A DNA stretch of 64,000 nt from Paenibacillus sp. RC67. GTDB taxonomy: Bacteria; Bacillota; Bacilli; Paenibacillales; NBRC-103111. Position 1 is the stretch's first letter. Every line of letters starts with the position of its first letter. The notes beneath the pieces were generated by a model. It made no database searches. It was not told the DNA's origin and saw only the letters and a program-made list of their open reading frames with translations. The translations under genes were made by a program, and so were the position numbers. Shown one piece after another: positions 1-7,833 of this stretch. The stretch covers positions 448,001 to 512,000 of the forward strand of contig NZ_CP125098.1 of NCBI RefSeq assembly GCF_030020805.1, written 5' to 3'.

Positions 1-1
1 A

Positions 2-979
2 GAACGTGTGTTAACAGGAGATCGAATTACTGGCAAGCTTCACCTTGGTCATTACGTCGGAAGCTTAAAAAATCGGGTGGAGCTGCAGCATCAATATGAA
101 ACGTTTATTTTGCTAGCGGATGTGCAGGCGCTAACTACGCATTTTGAAAATCCGCAGCTAATCCGGGATAATTTGAGAAATGTAGCTCTGGATTACCTTG
201 CCGTAGGCATCGATCCTGCGAAGGCAACGCTTTTCATCCAATCAATGATCCCGGAAATTGCCGAGCTTACGGTGTACTTCTCCATGTTCGTCACCGTGAA
301 CTCGCTGCGTCACAACCCAACGATTAAGACGGAAGCCAAGGAACGCGGATACGAGGATATGTACTACGGTTTTCTTGGGTATCCAGTCAGTCAGTCGGCG
401 GATATCGCGTTCTGCAAAGCGACGTTAATTCCTGTGGGGGAGGATCAAATCCCGCATATCGAGCAGACAAGAAAAATCGTCCGGAGGTTTAACGATTTGT
501 ATGCCCCGGTGCTTGTTGAGCCGAGAGCTCTTGTAGGAGAGCGCCTGGATGGATTGGATGGCGGGAGCAAGATGAGCAAAAGTCTCGGTAATGCAATCTA
601 TCTCGATTCGTCTAAGGAAGAGCTGACGGATAAAATCAAAAAAGCGAAGACAGACCCGAGCCGTGTTCATAAGTCGGACCCTGGTCATCCGGATATTTGC
701 CCTATATATGGCTACCATACCGCTTTTCGCCCAGAAAGCCAGCAGGAGATCCATGAGAGCTGCTCCAACGGGCGTATTGGTTGTGCTGATTGCAAGAAGC
801 TGATTACTGATTCGATGAACGAGCTGCTGGAACCGATCCGAGAGCGTAGAGAGCAGTATGCAGCTAAAAAGGGATTTATGGATGAGATACTCATCTCTGG
901 TACGGAGAAGGCACGAGCTATTGCAAAGGAAACAATGCTGGAGGTACGTGAAGCTATGAATATCCAATATTTTAAATGA
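2..979 (+). CDS. trpS: Tryptophanyl-tRNA synthetase (5' end cut by window edge)
   Basis: Charges tRNA-Trp with tryptophan in the cytoplasm. It is a class I aminoacyl-tRNA synthetase. The HIGH-type signature is seen as KLHLGHYVGS near the start of the visible protein, and the KMSKS loop as GSKMSKSLGN around nt 563-595. The frame is open to the first base of the window (Glu-Arg-Val-Leu-Thr-Gly), so the GTG at nt 8 is an internal valine and the true start lies a few codons upstream. About 325 residues are visible, close to the usual 330. A putative promoter for the downstream S-box transcript follows at once, and no clear terminator is seen after the stop. Confidence 0.95.
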   Translation, partial: ERVLTGDRITGKLHLGHYVGSLKNRVELQHQYETFILLADVQALTTHFENPQLIRDNLRNVALDYLAVGIDPAKATLFIQSMIPEIAELTVYFSMFVTVNSLRHNPTIKTEAKERGYEDMYYGFLGYPVSQSADIAFCKATLIPVGEDQIPHIEQTRKIVRRFNDLYAPVLVEPRALVGERLDGLDGGSKMSKSLGNAIYLDSSKEELTDKIKKAKTDPSRVHKSDPGHPDICPIYGYHTAFRPESQQEIHESCSNGRIGCADCKKLITDSMNELLEPIRERREQYAAKKGFMDEILISGTEKARAIAKETMLEVREAMNIQYFK

Positions 980-1009
980 TTGCCAAAAATAGATAATTAA
1001 GATTATAAT
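980..1009 (+). promoter_or_regulatory. Predicted sigma-A promoter for the S-box transcript
   Basis: TTGCCA (980-985) and TATAAT (1004-1009) are separated by 18 bp, just after the trpS stop. Transcription would begin about 15 nt before the SAM riboswitch, which fits it as that transcript's promoter. Confidence 0.6.
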
Positions 1010-1030
1010 CAAAATCATAATTGAAAACTT

Positions 1031-1145
1031 CTCTTATCCAGAGTTCGGCGGAGGGACTGGCCCTATGAAGCCGCGGCAACCGACTTGTTCTTAGCAAGCA
1101 CGGTGCAAATTCCTGCGAGGCGTTAGCAGCCTCGATAGATGAGAG
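1031..1145 (+). promoter_or_regulatory. SAM-I (S-box) riboswitch
   Basis: The conserved S-box core is visible in order: CTTATCCAGAG at the 5' side of P1, GGCGGAGGGACTGGCCCTATGAAG, CCGCGGCAACC, GGTGCAAATTCCTGCG, and GATAGATGAGAG closing P1. It is followed at 1172 by an intrinsic terminator, the usual SAM-induced off-switch layout. The downstream gene is a Nudix hydrolase rather than a recognised methionine or cysteine gene, which is unusual for this riboswitch class. Confidence 0.93.
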
Positions 1146-1171
1146 GGACGGACGCGTTGAATAGACACATT

Positions 1172-1197
1172 CCCCCTTTCGTTGGAAGGGGGGTTTT
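1172..1197 (+). terminator. Rho-independent terminator of the S-box expression platform
   Basis: CCCCCTTTC and GGAAGGGGG form a 9-bp stem (one G-U pair) with a 3-nt loop, followed by a T run. It lies between the aptamer and the Nudix ribosome binding site, so it would stop transcription when SAM is bound. Confidence 0.85.
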
Positions 1198-1227
1198 TCA
1201 GTTACCAATCAAAAGGAGAGGGTAACT

Positions 1228-1698
1228 ATGTCTATTCGAGTAAGAGTGGCTTGCATCAGTGTAAAGGAGAATAAGATTGTGTTAATGAAGAAGCTCATTC
1301 GTTCTTATTTTAACTTTGATCAGCTCACACCACCGGGAGGAGGAGTGGAGCTGCATGAAACGTTAGAGCAGGCATGTATCCGCGAAATGCATGAGGAGAC
1401 GGGCTTAATCGTGTCTGACCCGAAGCTGCGGGGGATCATCTCATATATTAACCATACGAACGAGGGTCACGCGGTAACCCTATTTTATGTAAGCACACGC
1501 GTGGAGGGCGAGTTAATCACGATGGAACCGGAAAAGCATATTCCCGAGTGGGTCGACCTGTCGACCTTGGCGACTAACGAAAGGGTTCCTGATTACTACA
1601 GAGCGATGATTGAGCGGTGTTTGAATCGCACGGATGTTTTTAACGCCAATATCGAATGGCTAAAGCCGGACGGACAATTTAGGTGCACGATTCAATGA
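1228..1698 (+). CDS. Nudix hydrolase under S-box control
   Basis: A 156-residue single-domain Nudix protein that would hydrolyse a nucleoside-diphosphate-linked substrate. The Nudix box is complete (G-x5-E-x7-R-E-M-H-E-E-T-G-L, about residues 38-60). A GGAGAGGG ribosome binding site precedes the ATG. The substrate cannot be told from sequence. The gene is first after a SAM riboswitch, so it may be expressed when SAM is low; a link to methionine or SAM metabolism is inference only. Its last 13 codons plus stop are repeated almost exactly 1.6 kb downstream at 3290-3339. Confidence 0.85.
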   Translation: MSIRVRVACISVKENKIVLMKKLIRSYFNFDQLTPPGGGVELHETLEQACIREMHEETGLIVSDPKLRGIISYINHTNEGHAVTLFYVSTRVEGELITMEPEKHIPEWVDLSTLATNERVPDYYRAMIERCLNRTDVFNANIEWLKPDGQFRCTIQ

Positions 1699-1700
1699 AG
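1651..1700 (+). repeat. Direct repeat, upstream copy (3' end of the Nudix gene)
   Basis: Fifty bases covering the last codons and stop of the Nudix gene match 3290-3339 at 45 of 50 positions in the same orientation. Four of the five differences fall inside the coding part. Confidence 0.9.
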
Positions 1701-1781
1701 CAGAGTATTTTTCATATTACCAAATGAAGGGAAGGTTTTGTTCCGAACGTCTGATCAAGTATCAATGATTTAAGGATGGTG

Positions 1782-2417
1782 ATGGAATTGAAACAACCCC
1801 CCAGCTTTGGTGCGTCGACCTTTTACTTGTTCTACCTGTTTCCAACAGGAATATGCAACTTTATCATAACTATTGTCGGACTGGTTCTGTCCATAGGCTT
1901 CATGCCTCTGTTCATCGGTTTCCCTATGCTGCTGGTTTGGCTCCATGGTGTGAAGTTACTGAACTCAATAGATGCTCGATTGGCGAGAAGACTCCTTGCT
2001 CTGGATACATCAACAAACAGTCCAACAAGCAGCATTACTGCTTATCCCTCCTCGGGTCTATGGCGCAAGCTATCGGAACTGCTCAGCGATCCTGGAACCT
2101 ATACTGCAATTATTTGGCAAATAGCTCGTCTTCCAGTCGGTATCCTTGCTTTTACAGTCGCAGTGACCGTCATCAGCGTGGAGATTGCATTGGTGTCGAC
2201 CCCTATCGTTTATTGGGTGCTGCTTCAAACGATCCACATCAATATTTTTGAGGATCACCCGCTTCATTCCTTGCTGCCACAGTCGCCGCTTCTAATTTCC
2301 TTTATTTTTATGGGAATCGGGCTTCTGCTCCTGCCTGTTGCAGTTAAATTTATTAGAAGTGTAGCCTACTTGTTCGGACAGTTTGCGGTAGAGTTGGATT
2401 CAACAGGTTCAAACTAA
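1782..2417 (+). CDS. Integral membrane protein, putative sensor-type domain
   Basis: About 211 residues with at least four hydrophobic segments: two near the N-terminus, a long one around residues 118-155, and one near residues 170-195. The pattern resembles the membrane 'sensor' module (PF13796-like) found alone or at the N-terminus of histidine kinases in Gram-positive bacteria, with no kinase part here. The start is uncertain: the TAAGG motif at 1771-1775 fits the ATG at 1782 or the TTG at 1788 better than the ATG at 1776. It lies inside the segment bounded by the Nudix-tail repeats. No function can be assigned from sequence. Confidence 0.65.
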   Translation: MELKQPPSFGASTFYLFYLFPTGICNFIITIVGLVLSIGFMPLFIGFPMLLVWLHGVKLLNSIDARLARRLLALDTSTNSPTSSITAYPSSGLWRKLSELLSDPGTYTAIIWQIARLPVGILAFTVAVTVISVEIALVSTPIVYWVLLQTIHINIFEDHPLHSLLPQSPLLISFIFMGIGLLLLPVAVKFIRSVAYLFGQFAVELDSTGSN

Positions 2418-2560
2418 AGGAATAACTATCCTCAGGATATCGTCTCTTGATAGATGATATCTAAAGACGAAAAGGGTGGCTGGGAAGACCGGACCGGAAC
2501 CACATAGCCTTCCAGCATCTGAGTTTTCCTGGGTAATGTTAAGCAAAGGAGCGTGTTCCT

Positions 2561-3265
2561 ATGCAAAAAAAACAGATAATAGTAATGATGATGAGTATTA
2601 TCGTTTCTCTGTCACTTACTATTGGAGTTTATGCAGTAACTGATATTAGATTGTTTGTTAACAATCACGAAGTAAATGCACCACTTGATATTAAAGACGG
2701 AAATGCCTATGTTCCTTTGCGCGTAGTAACAGAACTTCTAGGTGCAAAAGTGAATTGGAATGAAGACAAACGTACAATTAATATAAACAATTCCTATAGT
2801 AAAGATAGTATATCAAATGAAGGTATACCGACTAATGATGGGGGGAACTGCTACCCCGTTGATATCCATGTCGAAAACGGTCCAATGATGTTGGATATAT
2901 CAAAAATAACTTTATCCCCGGCATATCAATACGATTCAAAAAAAGAAGCTATAAAAGCTTTGATTGTATCTGTAAACTTAGAAAATACATCCGACAGAGA
3001 AGTTATATGGAATTTAGTTCGAGGGCAGATTGTGTTAAATACAAGAGAATATATTCAAACAGGTCTGCCCATGATTTCAGATCAAGTAGATGGAAAGTTT
3101 TATGGGAAGCAACAGAAGCAGGGTGACATTGTTTTTGAATTAAAAGGGGAGATTAATAATATAACAAGTTTAACTTATATTGTTGATAGTCCGCTTGGGT
3201 TTAATATAGATTATTTGACTAATATAGGAACGGAAGAGGCAGTTCATATTAATCTAAAAAAATAG
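2561..3265 (+). CDS. Secreted protein with copper amine oxidase N-terminal-like (stalk) domain
   Basis: 234 residues. An N-terminal signal peptide (Lys-Lys-Gln, then a hydrophobic stretch ending near Val-Tyr-Ala) is followed by one copper-amine-oxidase-N1-like module. Its hallmark is N-A-Y-V-P-L-R-V-V-T-E-L-L-G-A-K-V-N-W, about residues 48-67. The remaining 150 residues are not recognised. Such modules are common in cell-wall-associated proteins of Paenibacillus and do not imply oxidase activity. The gene is visibly more AT-rich than its neighbours and lies inside the repeat-bounded 1.6-kb segment, which suggests it was acquired. A GGAG site precedes the ATG. Confidence 0.75.
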   Translation: MQKKQIIVMMMSIIVSLSLTIGVYAVTDIRLFVNNHEVNAPLDIKDGNAYVPLRVVTELLGAKVNWNEDKRTININNSYSKDSISNEGIPTNDGGNCYPVDIHVENGPMMLDISKITLSPAYQYDSKKEAIKALIVSVNLENTSDREVIWNLVRGQIVLNTREYIQTGLPMISDQVDGKFYGKQQKQGDIVFELKGEINNITSLTYIVDSPLGFNIDYLTNIGTEEAVHINLKK

Positions 3266-3289
3266 TAAATCTTTCTTTCCGACTCAACG

Positions 3290-3339
3290 ATCGAAAGGCT
3301 AAAGCCGGACGGTCGATTTAGGTGTACGATTCAATGAGG
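3290..3339 (+). repeat. Direct repeat, downstream remnant of the Nudix gene tail
   Basis: Matches 1651-1700 at 45 of 50 bases and still encodes R-L-K-P-D-G-R-F-R-C-T-I-Q-stop on the plus strand, but no Nudix body precedes it. On the minus strand the same bases supply the last 12 codons and stop of yitT, so that C-terminus was formed by the repeated fragment. Confidence 0.9.
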
Positions 3340-4189
3340 CCGGGACTTGCCCCAGCTCATGGTTAAAGCCTTCTCCTGCGACATCGTCTGCATCCGTAAA
3401 GACGATAAAAGCATGAGGGTCCAAGGCTTGCACAAGCAGCTTCAGCTTGTGGGCTTTATCGGCCGCCAGAACAACCATCATAATGACGCGGTGATCGTCC
3501 GTATACCCGCCTGTTCCGGATAGCTTGGTCAGGCCCCGGTCCAAATCTTGCAGGACGGCCCTGCTGAGAGCTTGTTCATATTCAAATGAAGTAATGATGT
3601 AGGCCATCTTGGAGCTTCTTTGCAGCTTCAACACCATTTCCATCGCTTTGCGGGTCACAAACACGCTGACGAGCGCGTACAAGGCTTTCTCTGGAGCAAG
3701 CAAAATGCCTGCTGAGATAACAACGATGGAGTCCATAGCCATAATGGCTTGACTCGGCTTGATGCCCATCCACTTCTGAAGCAGTTGGGCTAAGAGGGTG
3801 AATCCTCCCGTATTGCCATGAGCACGGAAGACGATGCCAAGCCCGACTCCCGTCATAACACCGCCATATATAGAGGCGAGCAGCGGGTTGTCCGTCAGCT
3901 GCTGCCAGGAATGAGTAAGCAGAACGAAGAACGGCATGAGTACCGAGCCGATCACGGAGGCGGCAAGCGAGCGAATGCCAAGGCTGAACGCGCTAACCAC
4001 CAGAATGAGTAAGCTGCCTATCCACAAAATGATCATAGGGTCGGTATGGAATATACCTCCAAGCAATATCGAAGCCCCTGACAACCCGCCGGAGGCAATA
4101 TGGTTCGGGCTTAAAAACCAGTTGAAGCCGAGAGCGACGACCAAGGTGCCTGCCGCTATCATCATATACCGTTGAAGCTGCCGAATCAT
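3299..4189 (-). CDS. yitT: YitT family membrane protein (DUF161-DUF2179)
   Basis: 296 residues. Five or six membrane segments in the first ~180 residues (YitT_membrane region with VALGFNWFLSPN and ASGGLSGAS) are followed by a soluble DUF2179 domain of about 80 residues. The family is widespread in Firmicutes and the precise function is unclear. The last 12 residues (SLNRTPKSTVRL) are encoded antisense to a repeated Nudix gene tail, so the C-terminus is locus-specific. A good sigma-A promoter lies 28-56 bp upstream. The ATG has only a weak AGGGAT ribosome binding site. Confidence 0.88.
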   Translation of the reverse strand: MIRQLQRYMMIAAGTLVVALGFNWFLSPNHIASGGLSGASILLGGIFHTDPMIILWIGSLLILVVSAFSLGIRSLAASVIGSVLMPFFVLLTHSWQQLTDNPLLASIYGGVMTGVGLGIVFRAHGNTGGFTLLAQLLQKWMGIKPSQAIMAMDSIVVISAGILLAPEKALYALVSVFVTRKAMEMVLKLQRSSKMAYIITSFEYEQALSRAVLQDLDRGLTKLSGTGGYTDDHRVIMMVVLAADKAHKLKLLVQALDPHAFIVFTDADDVAGEGFNHELGQVPASLNRTPKSTVRL

Positions 4190-4216
4190 TGAAATCCCTC
4201 ATCCCGTTTTTTGAGG

Positions 4217-4245
4217 ATTATAAGACGGATTCAGAATCTGTGCAA
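4217..4245 (-). promoter_or_regulatory. Predicted sigma-A promoter of yitT
   Basis: On the minus strand TTGCAC, a 17-bp spacer and TATAAT. Just upstream of the -35 is a 19-bp sequence that recurs exactly at 54638-54656. Confidence 0.7.
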
Positions 4246-4364
4246 GAATTCCTATTAATGCGAAACTGCATCTGTGCATCGGCGCTTTTATGGTGGATTC
4301 CTTTATCGCAGCGGTGCGGCGTTGCGTATTCAACCGGTTGAGGCGCTGCCTATTACAGGCTTCT

Positions 4365-6704
4365 CTACATCGGAACCTCTTTGCTCCCGCGTTCCATCGG
4401 TGCTTGGCACAGGGGGCAAGCCTTGCTCTCAAGCCTGCTTTCCTTGGCGCTGCTAATCCGCGCCCATGCAGGGCAGCTGCCGCTGGTGCATACCCAGGCG
4501 GGTACGGTGTGCAGCTTCCTTGACGCCGAGCTGCGCTCAGGTCTCGGCGCATGAGTACGGCTCATGCTCCCCGGACTAGCCGGCTTTACAGCAGCCGAAG
4601 GTACCACAGCCTTCGAAGAGCTGCTTGGAGCCGATGAGGCATCGGTAAAAGGCGCGAGGATGAATCGCGACACGGTTGCCTTTTTACCGCGGTAGTAAGC
4701 TGGTGAGCTTACGATAAGCTCCTCCTTGGCCCGGGTTATGGCCACATAAGCGAGCCGCCGTTCTTCCTCCAGGGCGGCTATAGCTTCCTCCTGGATTTGC
4801 TGCCTTGTTCTCTTGTCCCCCTTGCCTGGGGAGCCTCCTGCTTCAATGGCTGAGCTGTGCGGCAGGATGCCTTCCGACAAGCCTATGGCAAAGACGACCG
4901 GGAACTCAAGCCCCTTTGCCTTATGAATGGTCATTAAGGTGACCGTATCGGCGCCCGGATTACTTCGCATTTGCTCCATAGCTTGATGCATTTCCACCAT
5001 ATGATCGATATGCTTGATGAACTCGGCAATCGTATCGAATCGCTTGGCAGATGATTCCAATTCGTCAAGCGTCTCCTTCAACAATTCCTTATGCGGCGTC
5101 AACGAACGGCTATCTGCCGTTTCGAGGAAAGCGTCATAGAACTTGCGGCGTATTTCACGGATGGCATCCTGAGGCTTCATATCGGACAGCAGCCAAATAA
5201 GCTCGACACGTTCCTTGACCTTTTCTTTTTGATAATCCTTCAAATCGGGAAAGGATAGCAGATGAATCATTGGTCCTTTTTTACGTTGGATGCCCTCACA
5301 GTGGAGAATGTAGTCCATGCACTTGTCGCGGCTCAAATACAATGTCTGCAAGATGCCCGCCAGCGCCTCAAAGTCGCGCCGGTTCAAGGCCAACCGCAAA
5401 TGATCGATGACAGGCCTCACCATCCACTGCTCATAAAAAAGCTCGACGCTTCCGTAATGGACGAACGGAATCCCTTGAATGACGAGCTCCTCCAGCATGG
5501 CCCTGCTGCTGCTTGCGGTTCTATATAAAATAGCAAAGTCGCTGTAAGCACGGCTCCCTTGTGCGACTTCCTCCCGAATACGGCTCAGCACAGCCTGTGC
5601 CTCTTCATCCGTATCCCCGGGACGCAAGTATTGAGGCAATGTGGAGCTTTGCTTGGTGGCTTGCAGTGTTTTGCTCTTACGCCTCGTATTATGACGTATA
5701 ACCTCATTGCCTAATCCAACGATGCTGGAAGTCGACCGGTAGTTGATATCGAGTGTGATCGTTTTGGCTCCCGGATATTCCTTGTGGAATTGAAGGATGA
5801 ATTCATGGTTAGCGCCTTGGAACGTATAAATCGTCTGATCGTCATCGCCGACGACCATCAGATGGTTTTGGGGAGCCGCAATCATGCGCACCAATTCGTA
5901 CTGCAGCCTGTTCGTGTCTTGAAATTCATCGTTCATCACATAGCGAAAGCGGTTTTGCAGCGACGCAAGTAGAGTTGGCGAGCTGCTTAGCAACTGATGC
6001 GCAAACACCAGGATGTCGTCGAAGTCCATTTTATTGTTATCGGCTTTCCACTTCTCATACTGCAAAAAAATCCGCTTGAGATTAGTCTCATCCGGCGTAC
6101 GCTCGGGTAAATCATTCAAGACGGTTAAATTCATTTTGTAGGAAGATAGCGCGGAGAGCAGTGTCTCCGGCTCGTAATCATCCTGAAGTCCCCGTTCACG
6201 CAGCATGCGCTTCAATATAATATGCTGGTACCGGGTCTCGTTGAAAATCTCCTGGACATACCCTTGCTTACGCAGCAGCAACAGGAAAAAGGAGTGAAAC
6301 GTACGCGCCTGAACCTCCTGTGCCATTCGGCTCGTAATGCCGGGCAGCTGAGCTATCCGCTGCTTCATCTCCGCGGCCGCTTTGCTTGAGAAGGTAACAA
6401 GCAATATATGAGCCGGCTGCACCTGACGGACGGACAGTAAATATCCGGTACGCGCAACCAATACGGATGTCTTGCCGGAGCCGGCCCCGGCCAGCGTAAG
6501 CATCGGACCTTCGAAATGCCGCACGGCTTGGATTTGACGGGCGTTCAAAGCGATGCCGCGGCTCTCCAGCGCACGGAAATAAAAAGCATCCGATTGATCA
6601 TCGGATACCAAGTCCACGCTTGTTTTGGTTGGTGCGATAGCCGCTTGAGGGACTTTCTTGCTGCTTGCCCCAAAGGGTCTTTTATAGTAAATGGCGTTAA
6701 TCAT
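4365..6704 (-). CDS. UvrD/PcrA-like superfamily 1 DNA helicase with C-terminal YdjO-like zinc motif
   Basis: 779-residue ATP-dependent 3'-5' DNA helicase. Visible motifs are Walker A GAGSGKT (residues 73-79), motif II DEFQDTN, motif III GDDDQTIYTFQGA, motif V TIHKAKGLEF and motif VI YVAITRAKEE. A Ser/Pro/Ala-rich linker of about 60 residues then leads to a 49-residue tail with W-x-C-x4-C-x2-W-x-R and CPLCQAPM (Cys 739, 744, 763, 766). This tail matches the separate YdjO-like protein at 9891-10091. The ATG has AAGGTGAT 8 nt upstream. It is distinct from the housekeeping pcrA, which usually sits with ligA. The tail may bind zinc and contact nucleic acid or a partner (inference). Confidence 0.9.
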   Translation of the reverse strand: MINAIYYKRPFGASSKKVPQAAIAPTKTSVDLVSDDQSDAFYFRALESRGIALNARQIQAVRHFEGPMLTLAGAGSGKTSVLVARTGYLLSVRQVQPAHILLVTFSSKAAAEMKQRIAQLPGITSRMAQEVQARTFHSFFLLLLRKQGYVQEIFNETRYQHIILKRMLRERGLQDDYEPETLLSALSSYKMNLTVLNDLPERTPDETNLKRIFLQYEKWKADNNKMDFDDILVFAHQLLSSSPTLLASLQNRFRYVMNDEFQDTNRLQYELVRMIAAPQNHLMVVGDDDQTIYTFQGANHEFILQFHKEYPGAKTITLDINYRSTSSIVGLGNEVIRHNTRRKSKTLQATKQSSTLPQYLRPGDTDEEAQAVLSRIREEVAQGSRAYSDFAILYRTASSSRAMLEELVIQGIPFVHYGSVELFYEQWMVRPVIDHLRLALNRRDFEALAGILQTLYLSRDKCMDYILHCEGIQRKKGPMIHLLSFPDLKDYQKEKVKERVELIWLLSDMKPQDAIREIRRKFYDAFLETADSRSLTPHKELLKETLDELESSAKRFDTIAEFIKHIDHMVEMHQAMEQMRSNPGADTVTLMTIHKAKGLEFPVVFAIGLSEGILPHSSAIEAGGSPGKGDKRTRQQIQEEAIAALEEERRLAYVAITRAKEELIVSSPAYYRGKKATVSRFILAPFTDASSAPSSSSKAVVPSAAVKPASPGSMSRTHAPRPERSSASRKLHTVPAWVCTSGSCPAWARISSAKESRLESKACPLCQAPMERGSKEVPM

Positions 6705-6870
6705 TCGAATCTATCACCTTTATGTCACATCATTTTTGTAACGCAAGGTTGGTAAAATCCCAAACATACGTACTTATGAGAGTGTACATGAAAAGAGAGG
6801 AAAGAACAATCGTTCATGAAGCTTCCGAATAAGGAAACCGTTGGAGGAGGGAGAATTGAGTTTAATAGAT

Positions 6871-7617
6871 TCAGTATTCTACCGTTATAGCGGGTATTCC
6901 GATAGTGATCCGGTTTTGCTGCGTCACGGAATTGCGATGAACAGCGACCTGCAAATTCATGTCCTGCTTGCCATTCGTAATACGCTCCTTAAACAGCGGG
7001 GAATAATAGGTAATGCTTGTACTTCCTGCATCCTCGTACTGCTCTACTTTCTGAGCCAGGAGACGGCTTCTCAGTGAATCGTTCAAAGGAGATGCATCGG
7101 TGCGGTAAGCTTCTGAAGCGATACCTTGGATCATGACGTTCCACTGCGGTTTAATATGTAGGGAAGCAAGCTTGTCTGCCATATCCTGCTGAACCGAACG
7201 TATAGCGGCTGCTTTATTAGGCTTTGTCGTTTGGGCAGTAACGATCAGCTCGGTTGTGCCGTCCGCAAAGCCAATCCACAAGAGGCTAGTATCGATACCT
7301 TCAGGCTGGTCCTGAACGGATGTTTTATACAATAAGTGATCCCCATCACGTGTGAAATCTTCGGACACGGGAAGCTGGAAGCGTTGACTTAACTGCTGCC
7401 CGATTTGTAAAAATTGCGACTCGTTCTTATAAGATTGATAAGTGCCGGTGTGCTTGACGATCATTTTTTGCTCTGTTGTCATGAACTGCTCCGACAGGGG
7501 CATTAGCAGTTCAAAGCTGTTGTCCCCATCCTCAGCGGCACGGGCGGCCCAGGCGCCTGCTATATAACCGAACGCAATAATAACACAAATGGCATAGCTT
7601 AATAGCTGTCGATTCAT
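6871..7617 (-). CDS. ywmB: YwmB family protein
   Basis: 248 residues with an N-terminal signal anchor (about residues 7-26). The remainder resembles YwmB, which is annotated in Bacillales as having a TATA-box-binding-protein-like fold and has no settled function; it is usually encoded near atp and spoIID genes. Here it stands alone between the helicase and the LtaS-like gene. GAGGTG lies 7 nt before the ATG. Its 166-bp spacing from the helicase gives no clear operon link. Confidence 0.8.
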   Translation of the reverse strand: MNRQLLSYAICVIIAFGYIAGAWAARAAEDGDNSFELLMPLSEQFMTTEQKMIVKHTGTYQSYKNESQFLQIGQQLSQRFQLPVSEDFTRDGDHLLYKTSVQDQPEGIDTSLLWIGFADGTTELIVTAQTTKPNKAAAIRSVQQDMADKLASLHIKPQWNVMIQGIASEAYRTDASPLNDSLRSRLLAQKVEQYEDAGSTSITYYSPLFKERITNGKQDMNLQVAVHRNSVTQQNRITIGIPAITVEY

Positions 7618-7833
7618 TCCTGCGCACCTCTTCCAGAACGATTCTATGAATCTATCGATTCTACTAAAAAGGATGTACGAAAGCTGCCGATTTTATACCT
7701 GTAAAAATCGGGCTTGCTCCAATTTGTTCCTCTCCGATGCATTTTCAGCTGATTTTAAGTTTGAACCTTTACAATATGTTCATATCCTAGGTACACGGTA
7801 CTCGAAGGAAATGAATAAAGGAGTGAAGGAAAG

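Noticed and set aside
425..1018. 197-codon minus-strand open frame
   Set aside because: Antisense to trpS with no ribosome binding site or family likeness; a shadow of the synthetase gene.
972..1208. 78-codon minus-strand open frame over the S-box
   Set aside because: It covers the riboswitch and its terminator, so the bases are explained by RNA structure.
6722..6735. 14-bp match between the helicase upstream region and the fabF intergenic palindrome
   Set aside because: A match of this length is expected by chance in 64 kb, and only half of the palindrome is present.
6841..7077. Plus-strand frame with a GGAGGAGGGAG site
   Set aside because: The ribosome-binding-like sequence is good, but the frame is fully antisense to the end of ywmB and the peptide shows no family features.
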